From positions 5,404,753 to 5,468,752 of the forward strand of contig CAXIPT010000002.1 of NCBI GenBank assembly GCA_964030475.1: a stretch of 64,000 nucleotides of DNA, written 5' to 3'. Both the position numbers and the translations under genes were made by a program. Origin of the DNA: Tethya wilhelma (taxonomy: Eukaryota > Porifera > Demospongiae > Tethyida > Tethyidae). Below are positions 1 through 11,080 of the stretch, one piece after another; position 1 is the first letter of the stretch, and each line of letters starts with the position of its first letter. The notes below the pieces were generated by a model. That model had not been told where the DNA came from. It worked only from the letters and a program-made list of their open reading frames with translations, and did no database searches.

Positions 1-27
1 TGTGTGTGTGTGTGTGTGTGTGTGTGT
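1..27. repeat. TG dinucleotide microsatellite
   Basis: Uninterrupted TG repeat at the window edge, next to the first inverted-repeat element. Confidence 0.95.
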
Positions 28-35
28 ATTGAGAC

Positions 36-121
36 TAACCTTGTTCCCAGACTCCTCCTTCGCGAATATTTTCTTCGAAAATAAGGAAATATTCGCGAAG
101 GAGGAGACTGGGACGAGGCTA
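36..121. mobile_element. Foldback MITE with 9-bp target duplication (Mutator-like family)
   Basis: The two arms (CTCCTTCGCGAATATT and its complement) form an almost perfect hairpin whose outer ends read TAACCTTGTTCCC and GGGACGAGGCTA. The 9-mer TATTGAGAC occurs directly on both sides (27-35 and 122-130), as expected for a target-site duplication. A 9-bp duplication with long inverted ends fits the Mutator superfamily. The element lies in an intron of the kinase gene and has no coding capacity. Confidence 0.8.
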
Positions 122-278
122 TATTGAGACCAGATCCTTTCGTTCCTCCTAATTAATATTTATGCGACAGATTGAAGACTGGCTAGTTGTTGTTTTTGTG
201 TTTATGAAAAGGCACAGATTAACTTAATTGTGACTTGTTTTTTCAGTTTGTGATAATTTGTTTGTTTGTTTGTTGCAG

Positions 279-1584
279 TGTACACCTCACTATGTCACTA
301 TGAGCTGTCTATCACCACTGTCGATGAAAGATCATTTTGTCAAGAATCAGCAAACTATACAGCAATTATTGACAAGGTACGTACAAAGCTAACCAAAACA
401 AGCCTTTGTGTCATTCTGTATGAACACTGTATGACTGTATATACTCATGCAAATGCTTATGATCTAGAAAACATAATTTGGTAGGACAGGTTACTTTATA
501 CAGTCTTTTTTTGTGTGTTTTTAAGGAAGACAGCATTAAAACACCCAAAAAATTAGTGTATTTTGTGCCATAATTTAGTCTAGGAAGGTTGTATGAAGTT
601 GGGATTTGCACCATTGTGATCAGCTCAAAGAGATCTTAATGGCTTGATTTTGACCCGAAATTGCTGACTGTAGTCAAGAAATTTTATGAGAATGCTTAAA
701 TTTTGGCTTCGGACACAAAACCCGTCAAAATAGATATCAGATCTCTTTGAGCTCATCACAATGGTCCAAGTCCTAGCTTCATACGATCTTCTTAGGCTGA
801 ATCATGGCACAAAATGTAATTCAGGTGATGTACGTTGAAAGTTGTATCATGATGTAAACTCCAATGTTTCAGTACTCCAAACAAGCAAGATTTTTTTCCT
901 ATTCCTTTTTTGACACCCCCTTTAATATGCAGGAGCAGACAACCCACATGGTACATGCCAGCAACGACAGTGAGCCTTCTTCTTTGCCTCTTTACGACTG
1001 CAGCTACAAACTTACAGTAAGTTGATTAGCACACACACTAGCTTCGTGAAACCAATTAAATCTTGACTGAAACAAAAAGTGAAAACAGGTCTCAATAAAA
1101 AACAAGGCTACAAACACACACACACACACTCTCCCAAATTTGAGCTCTATCATAAATACACTTTTATTTCTCTCAGATACAGTCGTTCCCTGGTGGAAGT
1201 GCTGAGACTGTAGACCTTCAAATAGTTTGTAAGTCCAAAAAATAAATCCGTTGTTAGAATAATTATGCAGTTGCAATGATATTGCCAAGCTGAATTAAGA
1301 CTTCAAATATTGGTAATTGTGCAAAAGTATTGTGATTTTGACCTATTGAATTGTAACGTGCTTCAAACTTTGTCCTGTTCAGATTCAGGTCAAGATCTAC
1401 AACGTCCCATTGTGACCTGCAGGGCGACCTTTGACCCTCCATCCCAAACATACAATGTCACGGCAACGTGGAAGCTCCACCCACTTGCAGTAGAAGCAAT
1501 CAGCGGTTATTATGTTCAGTTGGAGCGGTATGTTGGAGAACATGGTCCTCCTAGTACCCTCCAACAGCAGCGGGATGTAAAGGT

Positions 1585-1618
<34 letters not shown>

Positions 1619-3204
1619 ATGTGGATGTGTTTTTCTACCATACATTAATAAAGATGTCTTGCTAAACTCTCTTACTATCGTGATAATGTAGGATCTGAGT
1701 TTTACATTCACTGATAATTTGATCTTGACAGACGCTCAAGGAAAATACAGAATTGGAGTAAGTTTAAGTTTCTTGTAATAATTTCTACCAGACTCATTTT
1801 TTCGCTCACATGATTAGCAATGTTGCTATTGTTTTGCCCTTTGCTTTATTGCATGAAATAGAAAAAGCAACTCTTTATTAAAAAGAGATTGTTATGATAC
1901 TATGTTACTGTCCTTGTGTTTTACTTCTCCTTCGAATTCCATCAGCTCATTGTAAGTGGAAAACCGTCGAAATCCAACACAAGTCGCTACTTCTATCGGT
2001 GTCCTATCATTCCTGGCCAGGGTCGGACCTACTACTGTGACCCGGTCAAAGCTTTGCCTTTTCAGCCATCAATAATAACTCAAATTGAAGCTGATAACTT
2101 GACCCTCTTTTCTGGTAAAAATATCGACGTTTTCAATTTCACTGTGAGCTGGGAAGCACCCCAGTTTCCAAACGGAGAATTGTTGGAGTATGAGCTCTAC
2201 GTGGGTCTTGAGGTGCTGGAAGATAGTGATGTTGATGGAGATACTTCTACTAGTGGACTGCCGGCCTTTAGGAGAAACCACATCGAGGTGATCTTGTACT
2301 ATATACAAGTTTTGTGAATAATATTGTATAGCTTTGAGAGAAAATCCAAAGGTTTGTGGTTTATTTCCAACTATAATATTTATGCTCTTGTATATGTAGC
2401 CGTTTCTTACAAGGTATGAAGCTGCCGTGATCCAGTTTGATATAGAAGAAGATGACATCGAGGTCCTTTATCTCCAGGTGGGTGGGTAACAAATAGAATA
2501 ATCTCTTTCTTCAAAAATTTCAAGTTCTTGCAGTTAACTCACACATTTCTGTATTGTCTGATTCTGCAGATGCGTTCTCAAAATAGCTACAACCTTTTCA
2601 GCAACTGGAGTGCTCCACTTGTTCTAAATGTATCTCAAGCGTTGATCGTTACCGAGACAACGCCCATATCACCCATCAATAGGGGAGGCATATCCGATCC
2701 TTCATCTTTGCCATCTTTTGCCTTTGCGTTGTTTGTCGTTGCAGCTGTGATTGTGTTAGCAGTGATTGCCCTTCCCTTTGCCATCTGTGGTGTGTTTACG
2801 TACAGGAGCCGGTCGATAAAGGAGGTAAGGTGGAACAGGGTTGATTGATGTGTACATACATACATACATACATACATACTAGTACATACACATATCGGTA
2901 CATACATACATTCATCATGCATACATTCACTACACATTTATTATTTCCATAATTATTATGGGAACAGGTTTTAAGTTCCATTAGAAAAGTATTGCATGAA
3001 TCTCATTATTTCACGAGGCTACATTAGCTATATAATTTTATGCACACAATAATGTAGCCTATCTAAAGTCCATCTGGTTTGAGAATGCTGCCAGAAGTGC
3101 TCGATCCCAGGTCCACCCTTAGCTTTTTTTTTTTTTTTTTTTTACAAAAAAAGCTTTTTGTATCAGGCTTCCCCTTTTTCATATTAATTTTTTCAGCATG
3201 CAAT

Positions 3205-3242
<38 letters not shown>

Positions 3243-3545
3243 GGCCCAGCCTTCATATCGGCCATGAACCCTGAAAAAAAGCTCTCCAACTGGCCCAACA
3301 CTTCACACATCCTTCAAACATTTGTCGCAGCAGACGAATGGGAGGTCAATGACAGCGAAGTGAAGATATTCGAACCGATTGGAAAGGGTTGTTTTGGGGA
3401 GGTTTTCAAGGGAGCTCTGACGGGACAGTCAATAAGAAAGACCTCTCTTGGTTTGAGAAGATCGGTGAAGTACTCTCTTTCTTGCACTGTTGCTGTGAAA
3501 AGACTGAAACGTAAGTGTTTGTGTGGATCTGAGGAGGTGTGCCCA

Positions 3546-3634
<89 letters not shown>

Positions 3635-5520
3635 AGAGAACTGCAGTGGGTCAGAGAAGGCCAACTTTCTCAAAGAGATTGAAATGATGAAGAAAGTTTC
3701 AAAGACAAAGAACGAACACTGCAAGTTTGTCGTCAACATGGTTGGCTGTGTGACTGTGAAGGAACCTATGCTCCTCCTACTGGAGTACGTGAAACATGGT
3801 GATCTCCTCTCATATCTGAGATCAGTCAGGAAGAAGGTATGCACATGCACAATCGTTTGGGCACTTCAGTAGATCTGCCGTTTGTTAAATTTACTGGCTT
3901 GAGCAGGCGTAGGAAGGGTTGCTTCAAGTTTGGGATTGTTTGAAAAGATAAGAACATTAATTTTGTGAATTTTCATAAGATGTCATGCTTAAACTTAAGG
4001 CTGAAAGTATAATGCAGTGCTGAAAGAGTTTGCCTGCTTGAAATGCCTTATCTCAAGTTCTTGCTAACTCTTTCACAATTATTGTATGTTATATTCATTA
4101 GTTATCCCCCCCTCCCCCTCCCCCTACAGAATTTCGACTTGATTACCAGGCTGGTAACTGAGGCCACTCCTTATATGGTAGGTGGATATTATCGTACGTG
4201 TAGTCCTTGTTAACCTCGTCCAGGCTCCTCCCTTGCGAATGTTTCTTTCAAAAATAAATATTTGCAAAGAAGGACCCTGGGCACGAAGCTAGTCCTTGCA
4301 TTCCCCTCATCTAACAGTATAGCACAAAATATTGGCAGGAAAAACATTTGATGGATTGTCAAAAATTTCGTGATTGGCAGATTTTATTTTAGCGGTAGCG
4401 CATGCAGCAATATTAATACACGTATTCTGTATGTGCTATGCAAAATAACTGTTTCAATGAGTTAACAAATTCGCCAAATTTTGTGCTATATACATTATCC
4501 TAACAATCATGTTATATGTAATCTTCAGGAACCATTAGGTGCCTACTCTCGGTTGTCTCCCAAGGAAGACAGATACGAGGAACTAGGGAATTTGGACGAG
4601 AAAGACCTTTTGGAATTCTCCAGACAAATTGCTGCTGGAATGGTAAATATATCGTTAACAATGAATCCTTTTACAACCAAAGTTTTTCTTAGGCAAGAAC
4701 CCACACTTAGTCAGTGAAAACTGAATTTTTCTACGTGAATTTGCTTTTCGTACAACAAAGATATATTTCAGTTGCCGTAGCCTTCCAGAGTGCCTGTGTA
4801 TTCAAGTGTTATCTCACCAGTTTGGCAAAGTTTGTGAAGCACTCGTATTGCAGTTTTTTTCTGACAAAAAATTTGGAGGAAGAGGCTCTATTATTATGTG
4901 TATTGTGTATATTATGTGTGTGGTCCTGGTCCTGCTATAAAAAGTATAGGTCTCCACTTTTACATGTGATAGTTTAATGAATGTTGTGATGGTTTTCCAA
5001 AGTGATGACTTTTACCTAATATAATTTCTCACTGCATTCCTTGATTAATACGTGCACTCCTGGTACACACACTCATGCACAACCATAGGATTTCTTAGCC
5101 TCTCTTGACATCGTTCATCGTGATCTTGCCTGTCGAAACATCCTGGTCGGAGAGCAGAAATGCCTCAAAATTTCCGACTTTGGAATGTCCCGCTATGTAC
5201 CCACGGATGAGGTCTATGTTCCCACGTCTCACGGACTCCTCCCACTTCGATGGATGGCAATAGAGTCACTTCTTCATCGGGAATTCACAACTGCTTCTGA
5301 CGTCTGGTCATACGGGATCGTTTTGTGGGAGATTTGCACCATGGGTATGAAATGACTTTTTTCTTTGTGGGTGTTTTATACTGTTTATTATGTTAATATT
5401 TCAGGAGCATTTCCCTACCCTAACCACTCAAATAAAGATATTGCTAGCCTTCTGAGACAAGGTTACCGGATGGCTCAACCAGAGAGCTGCTCTGCTGAAG
5501 TGTAAGTCTCTTAAAGTGTC

Positions 5521-5570
<50 letters not shown>

Positions 5571-6236
5571 ATGCAAACATTTTCTTTTCTTTATAGGTAC
5601 AACATTATGTTGCGCTGTTGGAACACTGATCCTGATGATCGACCAAAATTTTCTGAGCTGCATCTCCTCTTTGATCAATTTCTAAGCATCCACATCCAGG
5701 ACCGCTACCCTTACATTGAGCTTGAAGTGAGTCCTCCCTCTTCTGACAGAGTTGTACCTGAGACTGGTCAAGTCAGTAACGATCAAAGCAGCAATTTTGT
5801 GAATCTCGACGTAGAGAATGTGGATCGTCTGAGTGTCAGGTCAATGGAAAATCTTGCCACTGGATTGTCACCTGTTCGTAACAGACTGAGTGCGCCACTC
5901 AGTGCCTCATTTCATAACCTCAGTGCACACAGTTCACACCACAATTCTATTCACAATCTGAATCATCGCAGTCTGTGTTCATTGGTTTTGAACGAAAATG
6001 AGCAAATTTTTGACGATTCAGAAATGGTGGATATGCGCTACGTCCAGTCGCCTGTTGAAACTTCGAGATCTAATACTCTCACTGGAAAAGGGTCACTGAG
6101 CAAGCTAAAGGAAGGAGAGTGTTCCAATGGTGGTCTTAGAGGTGCTAGGAGTTTACCTTTTCTGCAAGTCACCACCGATCAAGACAATTTTGAGACAAGA
6201 AGTGCAAGTTTTTCATCTCATTCAAAATTTCTTTAA
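279..6236 (+). CDS. Receptor tyrosine kinase with fibronectin III-like ectodomain (5' partial)
   Basis: Exons read from GT-AG sites: 279-376, 933-1016, 1177-1228, 1383-1582, 1692-1757, 1946-2287, 2400-2477, 2570-2824, 3243-3510, 3637-3836, 4130-4177, 4529-4642, 5089-5344, 5405-5501, 5597-6236. The 5' end lies off the window. The ectodomain has two fibronectin III-like segments (around 1383-1582 and 2100-2287, the latter with [13 protein letters not shown]). A hydrophobic membrane helix lies near 2707-2805 and is followed by basic residues. The kinase domain shows the glycine loop GKGCFGEV, the VAVK lysine, the C-helix glutamate (LKEIEMM), HRDLACRN (the receptor tyrosine kinase form of the catalytic loop), DFGMSR and a WMAIE/DVWSYG segment. 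The activation loop has the single tyrosine of DEVYVPT rather than a YY pair. The roughly 180-residue tail is Ser/Asn-rich, with tyrosines in YIEL and MRYVQSP that could bind SH2 domains. It should phosphorylate tyrosines at the plasma membrane; the ligand is unknown. I cannot assign it to a named vertebrate subfamily. Confidence 0.85.
3551..3630. repeat. CT microsatellite serving as intron polypyrimidine tract
   Basis: About 40 CT units fill most of the 126-base intron 3511-3636 and run straight into the acceptor CCTCAG. A shorter CT run does the same in intron 5502-5596. Confidence 0.85.
4213..4294. mobile_element. Diverged foldback MITE (Mutator-like family)
   Basis: Ends TAACCTCGTCCAGGCTCC and GGACCCTGGGCACGAAGCTA are inverted copies of the family end. 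GTCCTTG flanks both sides, compatible with a decayed target duplication. It lies in a kinase-gene intron. Confidence 0.6.
4318..4490. mobile_element. TA-flanked MITE with TATAGCACAAAAT ends
   Basis: Begins TATAGCACAAAATATTGGCAGG and ends with the inverted match GCCAAATTTTGTGCTATA. A related element with the same ends lies in a TRRAP intron at 53763-53958, so this is a dispersed family. It is inside an intron of the kinase gene and non-coding. Confidence 0.7.
5525..5570. repeat. CT microsatellite in kinase-gene intron
   Basis: CT repeat within the short intron 5502-5596, upstream of the acceptor TTTATAG. Confidence 0.9.
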
Positions 6237-6315
6237 GACGATTTTTTTTACTATAATTTTATTTAAACTCATCACTAATAATAGAATGCTTCTGGGTCTT
6301 AAAAATCAATTTGTG

Positions 6316-6321
6316 AATAAA
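6316..6321 (+). terminator. Polyadenylation signal of the receptor kinase gene
   Basis: AATAAA 80 bases after the stop codon, followed by a T-rich stretch, as expected for a cleavage and polyadenylation signal. The interval 6322-7028 after it holds no gene I can support. Confidence 0.6.
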
Positions 6322-7028
6322 GTTTTTTTTTGTTTGTACTAATTAATATTAAAAAATATTGTATAATTATTATTATGACAGACAACTTATTGTTTTTATT
6401 ACACATTAATGAAATGTATACCACTGCTGTACTGGGATCAGATCATTGATTTAGGTAAAGGTCGTCATTTGACCACGTGGTTTGAATGTATACTGCGCAT
6501 GCTCATCCAATGAAGGTACCTAATTGCGGAATGTATGTTGTTATGCAACATTGCATGAATAATATATATTGTACATGTGGAAGGTTGCTAGGTGCGGCAT
6601 GGATGCTGTATAGACCACCTATCAAGCTGTATAGCACTTGTACTGTTCGTGGTCACCAAATCAATTGCAACCACTTAACCAGAGTACACGCGTAGCAATA
6701 ACTTCTATGGTATTGTGTTTGAGTAATTAGATCACCCCACAAATGCATCCACGGATTCCACGCAGACTGATCCAGTTACTGCATGCATGAATGCACGGTT
6801 GAATAATAATGGAAGGTCACATTACTGTGCAAGACTCTAGCCTATATGCATGCATGTCAGTGCATGGGTGTAACAATGGCTAATACTATAATGATATTGT
6901 ATAATATAATCATAGCTATTATACATAGCCAATCATTATTCCTGCATTCAGTAGGCCTAATTATTATTATATTACTATGTGTTATATGTGTTACAATTAC
7001 GTGCACTGTATGAGAGTCAGGATTGACT

Positions 7029-7855
7029 TTATTGCCGTTTCGTTGCAATAAAACACTCAAGACTGTCTATGACCTCAATCTTATCAGAATTCATCTTCCC
7101 AGGGAACCACTCTCGATCAAGTTCTTTGATCCCCTCTTCGATTTGTTCATCAGTAAACTCATGGAGAGTTGTGAATATTTTTTTCCGAATCTTATCATGC
7201 CACTCCTGTTTAGCCATTGGAGTGACAACAACTTCTTTGATTGTCTGGACATTAAATCCTGCATTGACTAAGTGCATCTTGTAATCGTACGCAGAGAACT
7301 TCTCTTTCATCGATTTCCACATTGGTAAGGTGCACTCATTAGACCTAGCAATCAAAAGCAACACTCCATCAGCAGGTAGATAAGTGAGAGCCTTACGAAA
7401 AGCACCTTCAAGATCAGGAAAGAGATGAGCACACGTAATCATGACAATCTTATTACACATTGGCATGTCACTGGCATGACAAGCACTGTCAAAAAATTCA
7501 TCAGCAGTAGCACAGCAAAGTTTGAGGCCATCACGAGTGGCAGCTGCCTGAAGCATTTCAGAACTTGGTTCAACACAAATAATTGGATGAGCAAGAGCTA
7601 CATAATTATTTGACAACAAAATACAGATGACATTCAAACAACGTACTATTATAGCTACTTACAGTAATAATCACCTGCTTCTTTCCAAATTTGACTTGTT
7701 ATTGCCCCTGTACCTGCACCAATATCAGCTAGAACATCACCACTTTTTAGCTGTAAGTATTTGATGGCCAAAGCAGGTAGATAATGGTACATGAATTCAT
7801 ATAGTTCATCATACTGGCTTGCAACATCACTGTAATAGTCGTTAAAGTTGTCCAT
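7029..7855 (-). CDS. Class I SAM-dependent methyltransferase (intact copy)
   Basis: Two exons, 7855-7675 and 7597-7029, separated by a 77-base intron. The joined reading frame is exactly 750 bases, giving 249 residues. The donor (GCAG/GTGATT) and acceptor (TAG/CTCTTG) are the ones conserved in the two paralogous pseudogenes. The N-terminus has a YSDVASQYDELYEF segment typical of small methyltransferases. Motif I is VLADIGAGTGAIT and motif II is ICVEPSSEM, which places the adenosine-binding acidic residue. The C-terminal half keeps a helix-rich region ending near FTDEQIEEGIKELDREW. The substrate cannot be predicted; the neighbouring HNMT-like genes raise the possibility of small-molecule N- or O-methylation. 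Its related copies at 9993-10835 and 25899-27018 are broken, so this is the only working copy in the window. Confidence 0.85.
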
Positions 7856-9537
7856 AATTGTAGGATGAATATCAATTCAGGCAGTTGAGAATTTGCGACA
7901 ACTTGAAGTGATAAAATTCAATCAAGTGAGGTTCAGTCTGTTTATCTGCTAGATTGCTAATAATGGCTGAGTACTTGGCAGCTAAATGAGCACTCAGACC
8001 AAGTTTGGGAGGGGAACCCGTACTAATAGATATGGTTTGGTATAGTTGGTTGAGAATCCTACATTATAACCTTTGATCCTTGGTACTATATGGCCACAAA
8101 ACACATTATGGAACTGTAATATAATCTATTAGTAAATGGACTTAGGAATTCAGTGAATCCTTATTATGTGGGAGCCTTAGAGCCTATGGCTTAGTTTTAG
8201 TATATAGGGATCATAATAGGGAAGGTTTCTTACTCTACAACTGCTCATAGTCAGATCTCCGCTCGAGCCATCGATAATGCCTCATGTGTTTCACTATAAA
8301 TTCCTCAATGGAGACTGCATGCATGGGCTAAAAGGTTGGAAACATGGTTCTCACATGCAGTTAGTGACCAAATCACAAAGAGTACCATATACCTTATATT
8401 ATGCATGACGTATATGCAGTCTATTATGTACATAATTATGTCAGCAGGCCCATGCATGTATTCATGGTCAATGGATCATGATTGGGGAGGGGTAAAAACA
8501 CATTGAAAGAACGCTTTGGGACCAAAGATAGTGTCCGCTGTCTGGAGTTTAGAGGTGATCACTTCTCGGAGATTCCTAATGTACTATAAGTATGGTATTT
8601 TCAATCCGTGACTAGAATATTGTCCGCTCTAGGGATCGAGTCTGTCTGCTTCTCAGACTGTCTGCTCTATAGAGGTTTTACTGTTATAGTACACAGTATA
8701 GGCCTGAGCCCTGTCAATAATCCGTGTGCTATTATTATTATTGTATCAGTATAGGCATGCAGGTAACCTATTATAAATGATGTAAATTTGGCATTTAAAA
8801 TAAACTGAAGTAGCCATGTGCCAAAACCAGAGTCTTGCAAGTTAATAGATTGTGTGGAGACTGGTCGGACTGTTTTTGAATGTGCATAAATCTGTGCAAG
8901 GCAATTTCCCTGCACTCAGTACTTACTAGCTACTAAAGCAGTTATTGATGGAGAGCCTTTGTTATAGTTCGTTAGACTTTTTTCTAGCCTTGTATTCTCG
9001 AAAGAGGAGCCTGGCTGTCGGTATGACGGTATGAAAAGCCTTTATTACAGTTGCGTCAGAGCATCATTTCCTCGATGAATATCAATAAAACCCAACTAAC
9101 ATCTTCTATTAGTGAAGTAAGCGGTATAAACCGGGATTCGAAAGTATACGTAGTAAGTTTGTAGTATAGCGAGGTCTTGCGACTCTTGCCTCGTCCCAAA
9201 AAGAGGGCCGAATACCCACTGTTTGCGCATGCGCGCAATTATCGCCGTGAAACCACGTGGTTTTGTGGGTGGATGAGTTCAATGACGTGTGTATATCGAA
9301 CGCGACCAGTTTAGGCTCCCTTAGAAAGTGTCTTTTGTAGTATATTTAGACTTATCAGTTGTAGAGCAACTAATGGAGTAGTACCTCATTTGATCAAAAA
9401 GTTTCCGCAACCTACATCTGCATTGGCAAAGTTGAGGAACTTCGTGGTAATTGTAAATTTATTTTTCTAATTAACGCGCCACAGGGCAAAACGCGTGGAT
9501 TGTCGATTTTCCTGCGCCGTTTCCAATCCCGGCCCGG
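7856..9537. other. Intergenic stretch without a supported gene
   Basis: No coding region is supported. It contains repeat fragments, including a family end near 9005 (GAGGAGCCTGGCTG) and a GC-rich piece near 9190-9255 (TTTGCGCATGCGCGCAATTA) that recurs near 13645-13665. Confidence 0.6.
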
Positions 9538-9545
9538 GTGCGTAG

Positions 9546-9954
9546 TAGGCCCAGATAAATAATGCTGGCATTTTTTTGAGCATTATAGGTAGCTAAAAGC
9601 AATGAGCAATATTCGAGCATTATAGGTAACTTTTGAGTGCATTTAAAGCATTTGATCTTCAAGCAAACAAAGATTTTAAAATTGGACCACTATATGTTCA
9701 ATTGTTGTCCTGTAAATTTCATTCAAGTCAAAGCAACAAATGTACTTGAGGCCTAGTTTAGTAAAATAAATGCTCTGTAGAACAATCATTAGTTTGTACA
9801 TTATTGAATCATTGTTTTTGTAATTGTTTTGTCGATTCTGGTGAAGCAATAATGAGCAATATAGGTACAATTTGAAAGCATTATAGGACATTTTTGCTAG
9901 CACTGAAGAATGGAATTATAGGTAGGAAAGAAAAGCATTATTTATCTGGGCCTA
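9546..9954. mobile_element. hAT-like MITE with 8-bp target duplication
   Basis: The ends are TAGGCCCAGATAAATAATGC and its near-perfect inverted copy GCATTATTTATCTGGGCCTA. The 8-mer GTGCGTAG occurs directly at both sides (9538-9545 and 9955-9962). An 8-bp duplication fits the hAT superfamily. The interior carries repeated GCATTATAGGTA motifs and no open frame. It sits about 40 bases upstream of the broken methyltransferase copy. Confidence 0.85.
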
Positions 9955-9992
9955 GTGCGTAGCTCGTAGTCTCTAATGTTATGAGGATAAAA

Positions 9993-10835
9993 ATGGACTG
10001 TAGTTTACTGAGAGGACCATTACAGTGATGTTGCAAGCCGTTATGACAAACTGTATGGATTCACTGTATTATCTACTTGCTTTGGCCATCAAGTGCTTGC
10101 AACTTAAAACCTGATGACGTTCTAGCTGATGTTGGTGCAGGTACAGGGGCAATTACAAGTCAAATTTGGAAAAAAAAGGAGGAAATATTAATTGTTTAGA
10201 TAGCTTAAAGTTAACTTATACTTAATCATATTGATTAACCATTCTATAATTATACTTTGCTTATTACTGTATGCCTGCAAAAACAGGTCTCACTCATCCA
10301 GTTATTTGTGTTGAACCAAGTTCTGAAATGCTTCAGGTGGCTTCAAACTTTACTGCTAACAAGCATGCCAGTCATGCCAATGACATGCCAACTTGCAACA
10401 AGGTTGTTGTGATTGAGTGCGTGCTCATCTCTTTCCTGACCTTGAAGAAACGTTTTGTATAAGGCTCTTGCCTATCTACCTACTGATGGAGTACTACTTT
10501 TGATTACCAGATCCACCGAGTGTACCTTACCAATGTGGAAATTGATGAAAAAGAAGTTCTCGGTTCGTACAAAGTGATTACAAGACCTATACTTAGTCAA
10601 TCTTATAGTTTGTTATACCACTCATGTTTAACCATATGAGTGACAACAATCTCTTTGATTGTCGATCTGCACAATTAAATCCTGCATTGGAAGCGATTCT
10701 TCACAACTCTCCATGAGTTTACCGATGAACAAATTGAAAAGGGAACTTGATTGAGAGTGGTTCCCTGGGAAGATGAATTCTGATGTAATAGAGGTTCAAG
10801 ACTGTCTTGAGTGTTTTATTGCAACGAAACAGTGA
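9993..10835 (+). pseudogene. Methyltransferase pseudogene, copy A
   Basis: This matches the intact 7029-7855 gene from its start (GATGTTGCAAGCCGTTATGA) through motif I (GATGTTGGTGCAGGTACAGG), motif II (TGTGTTGAACCAAGTTCTGA) and the C-terminal segment. The frame is broken repeatedly by small insertions and deletions, and a block is missing after motif II. It faces the HNMT-like gene at 11081-13053 in convergent orientation, the same arrangement as in the duplicate block 25899-29349. Confidence 0.85.
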
Positions 10836-11080
10836 AATTATTACTTAAAAGTTAATATAAAAACATGTATTTATTAAATATAATACTGTATTATTATTAT
10901 TAATAGTATATTGATATTGTTATTTTTATCACAATTTAGTAAATTTTGATCAGTGATATAATTATGCTATAGAATTTATAATAATAATATAATAATCACA
11001 AACTTAATCATTAATAATTATTATAGCTAAACTTATAAATTTAAAAGTAATAATTTTTATCACCATATTTTGCGCCAGTA

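Noticed and set aside
3314..3850. 178-codon minus-strand frame opposite the kinase exons
   Set aside because: It is the antisense shadow of kinase exons plus the CT microsatellite.
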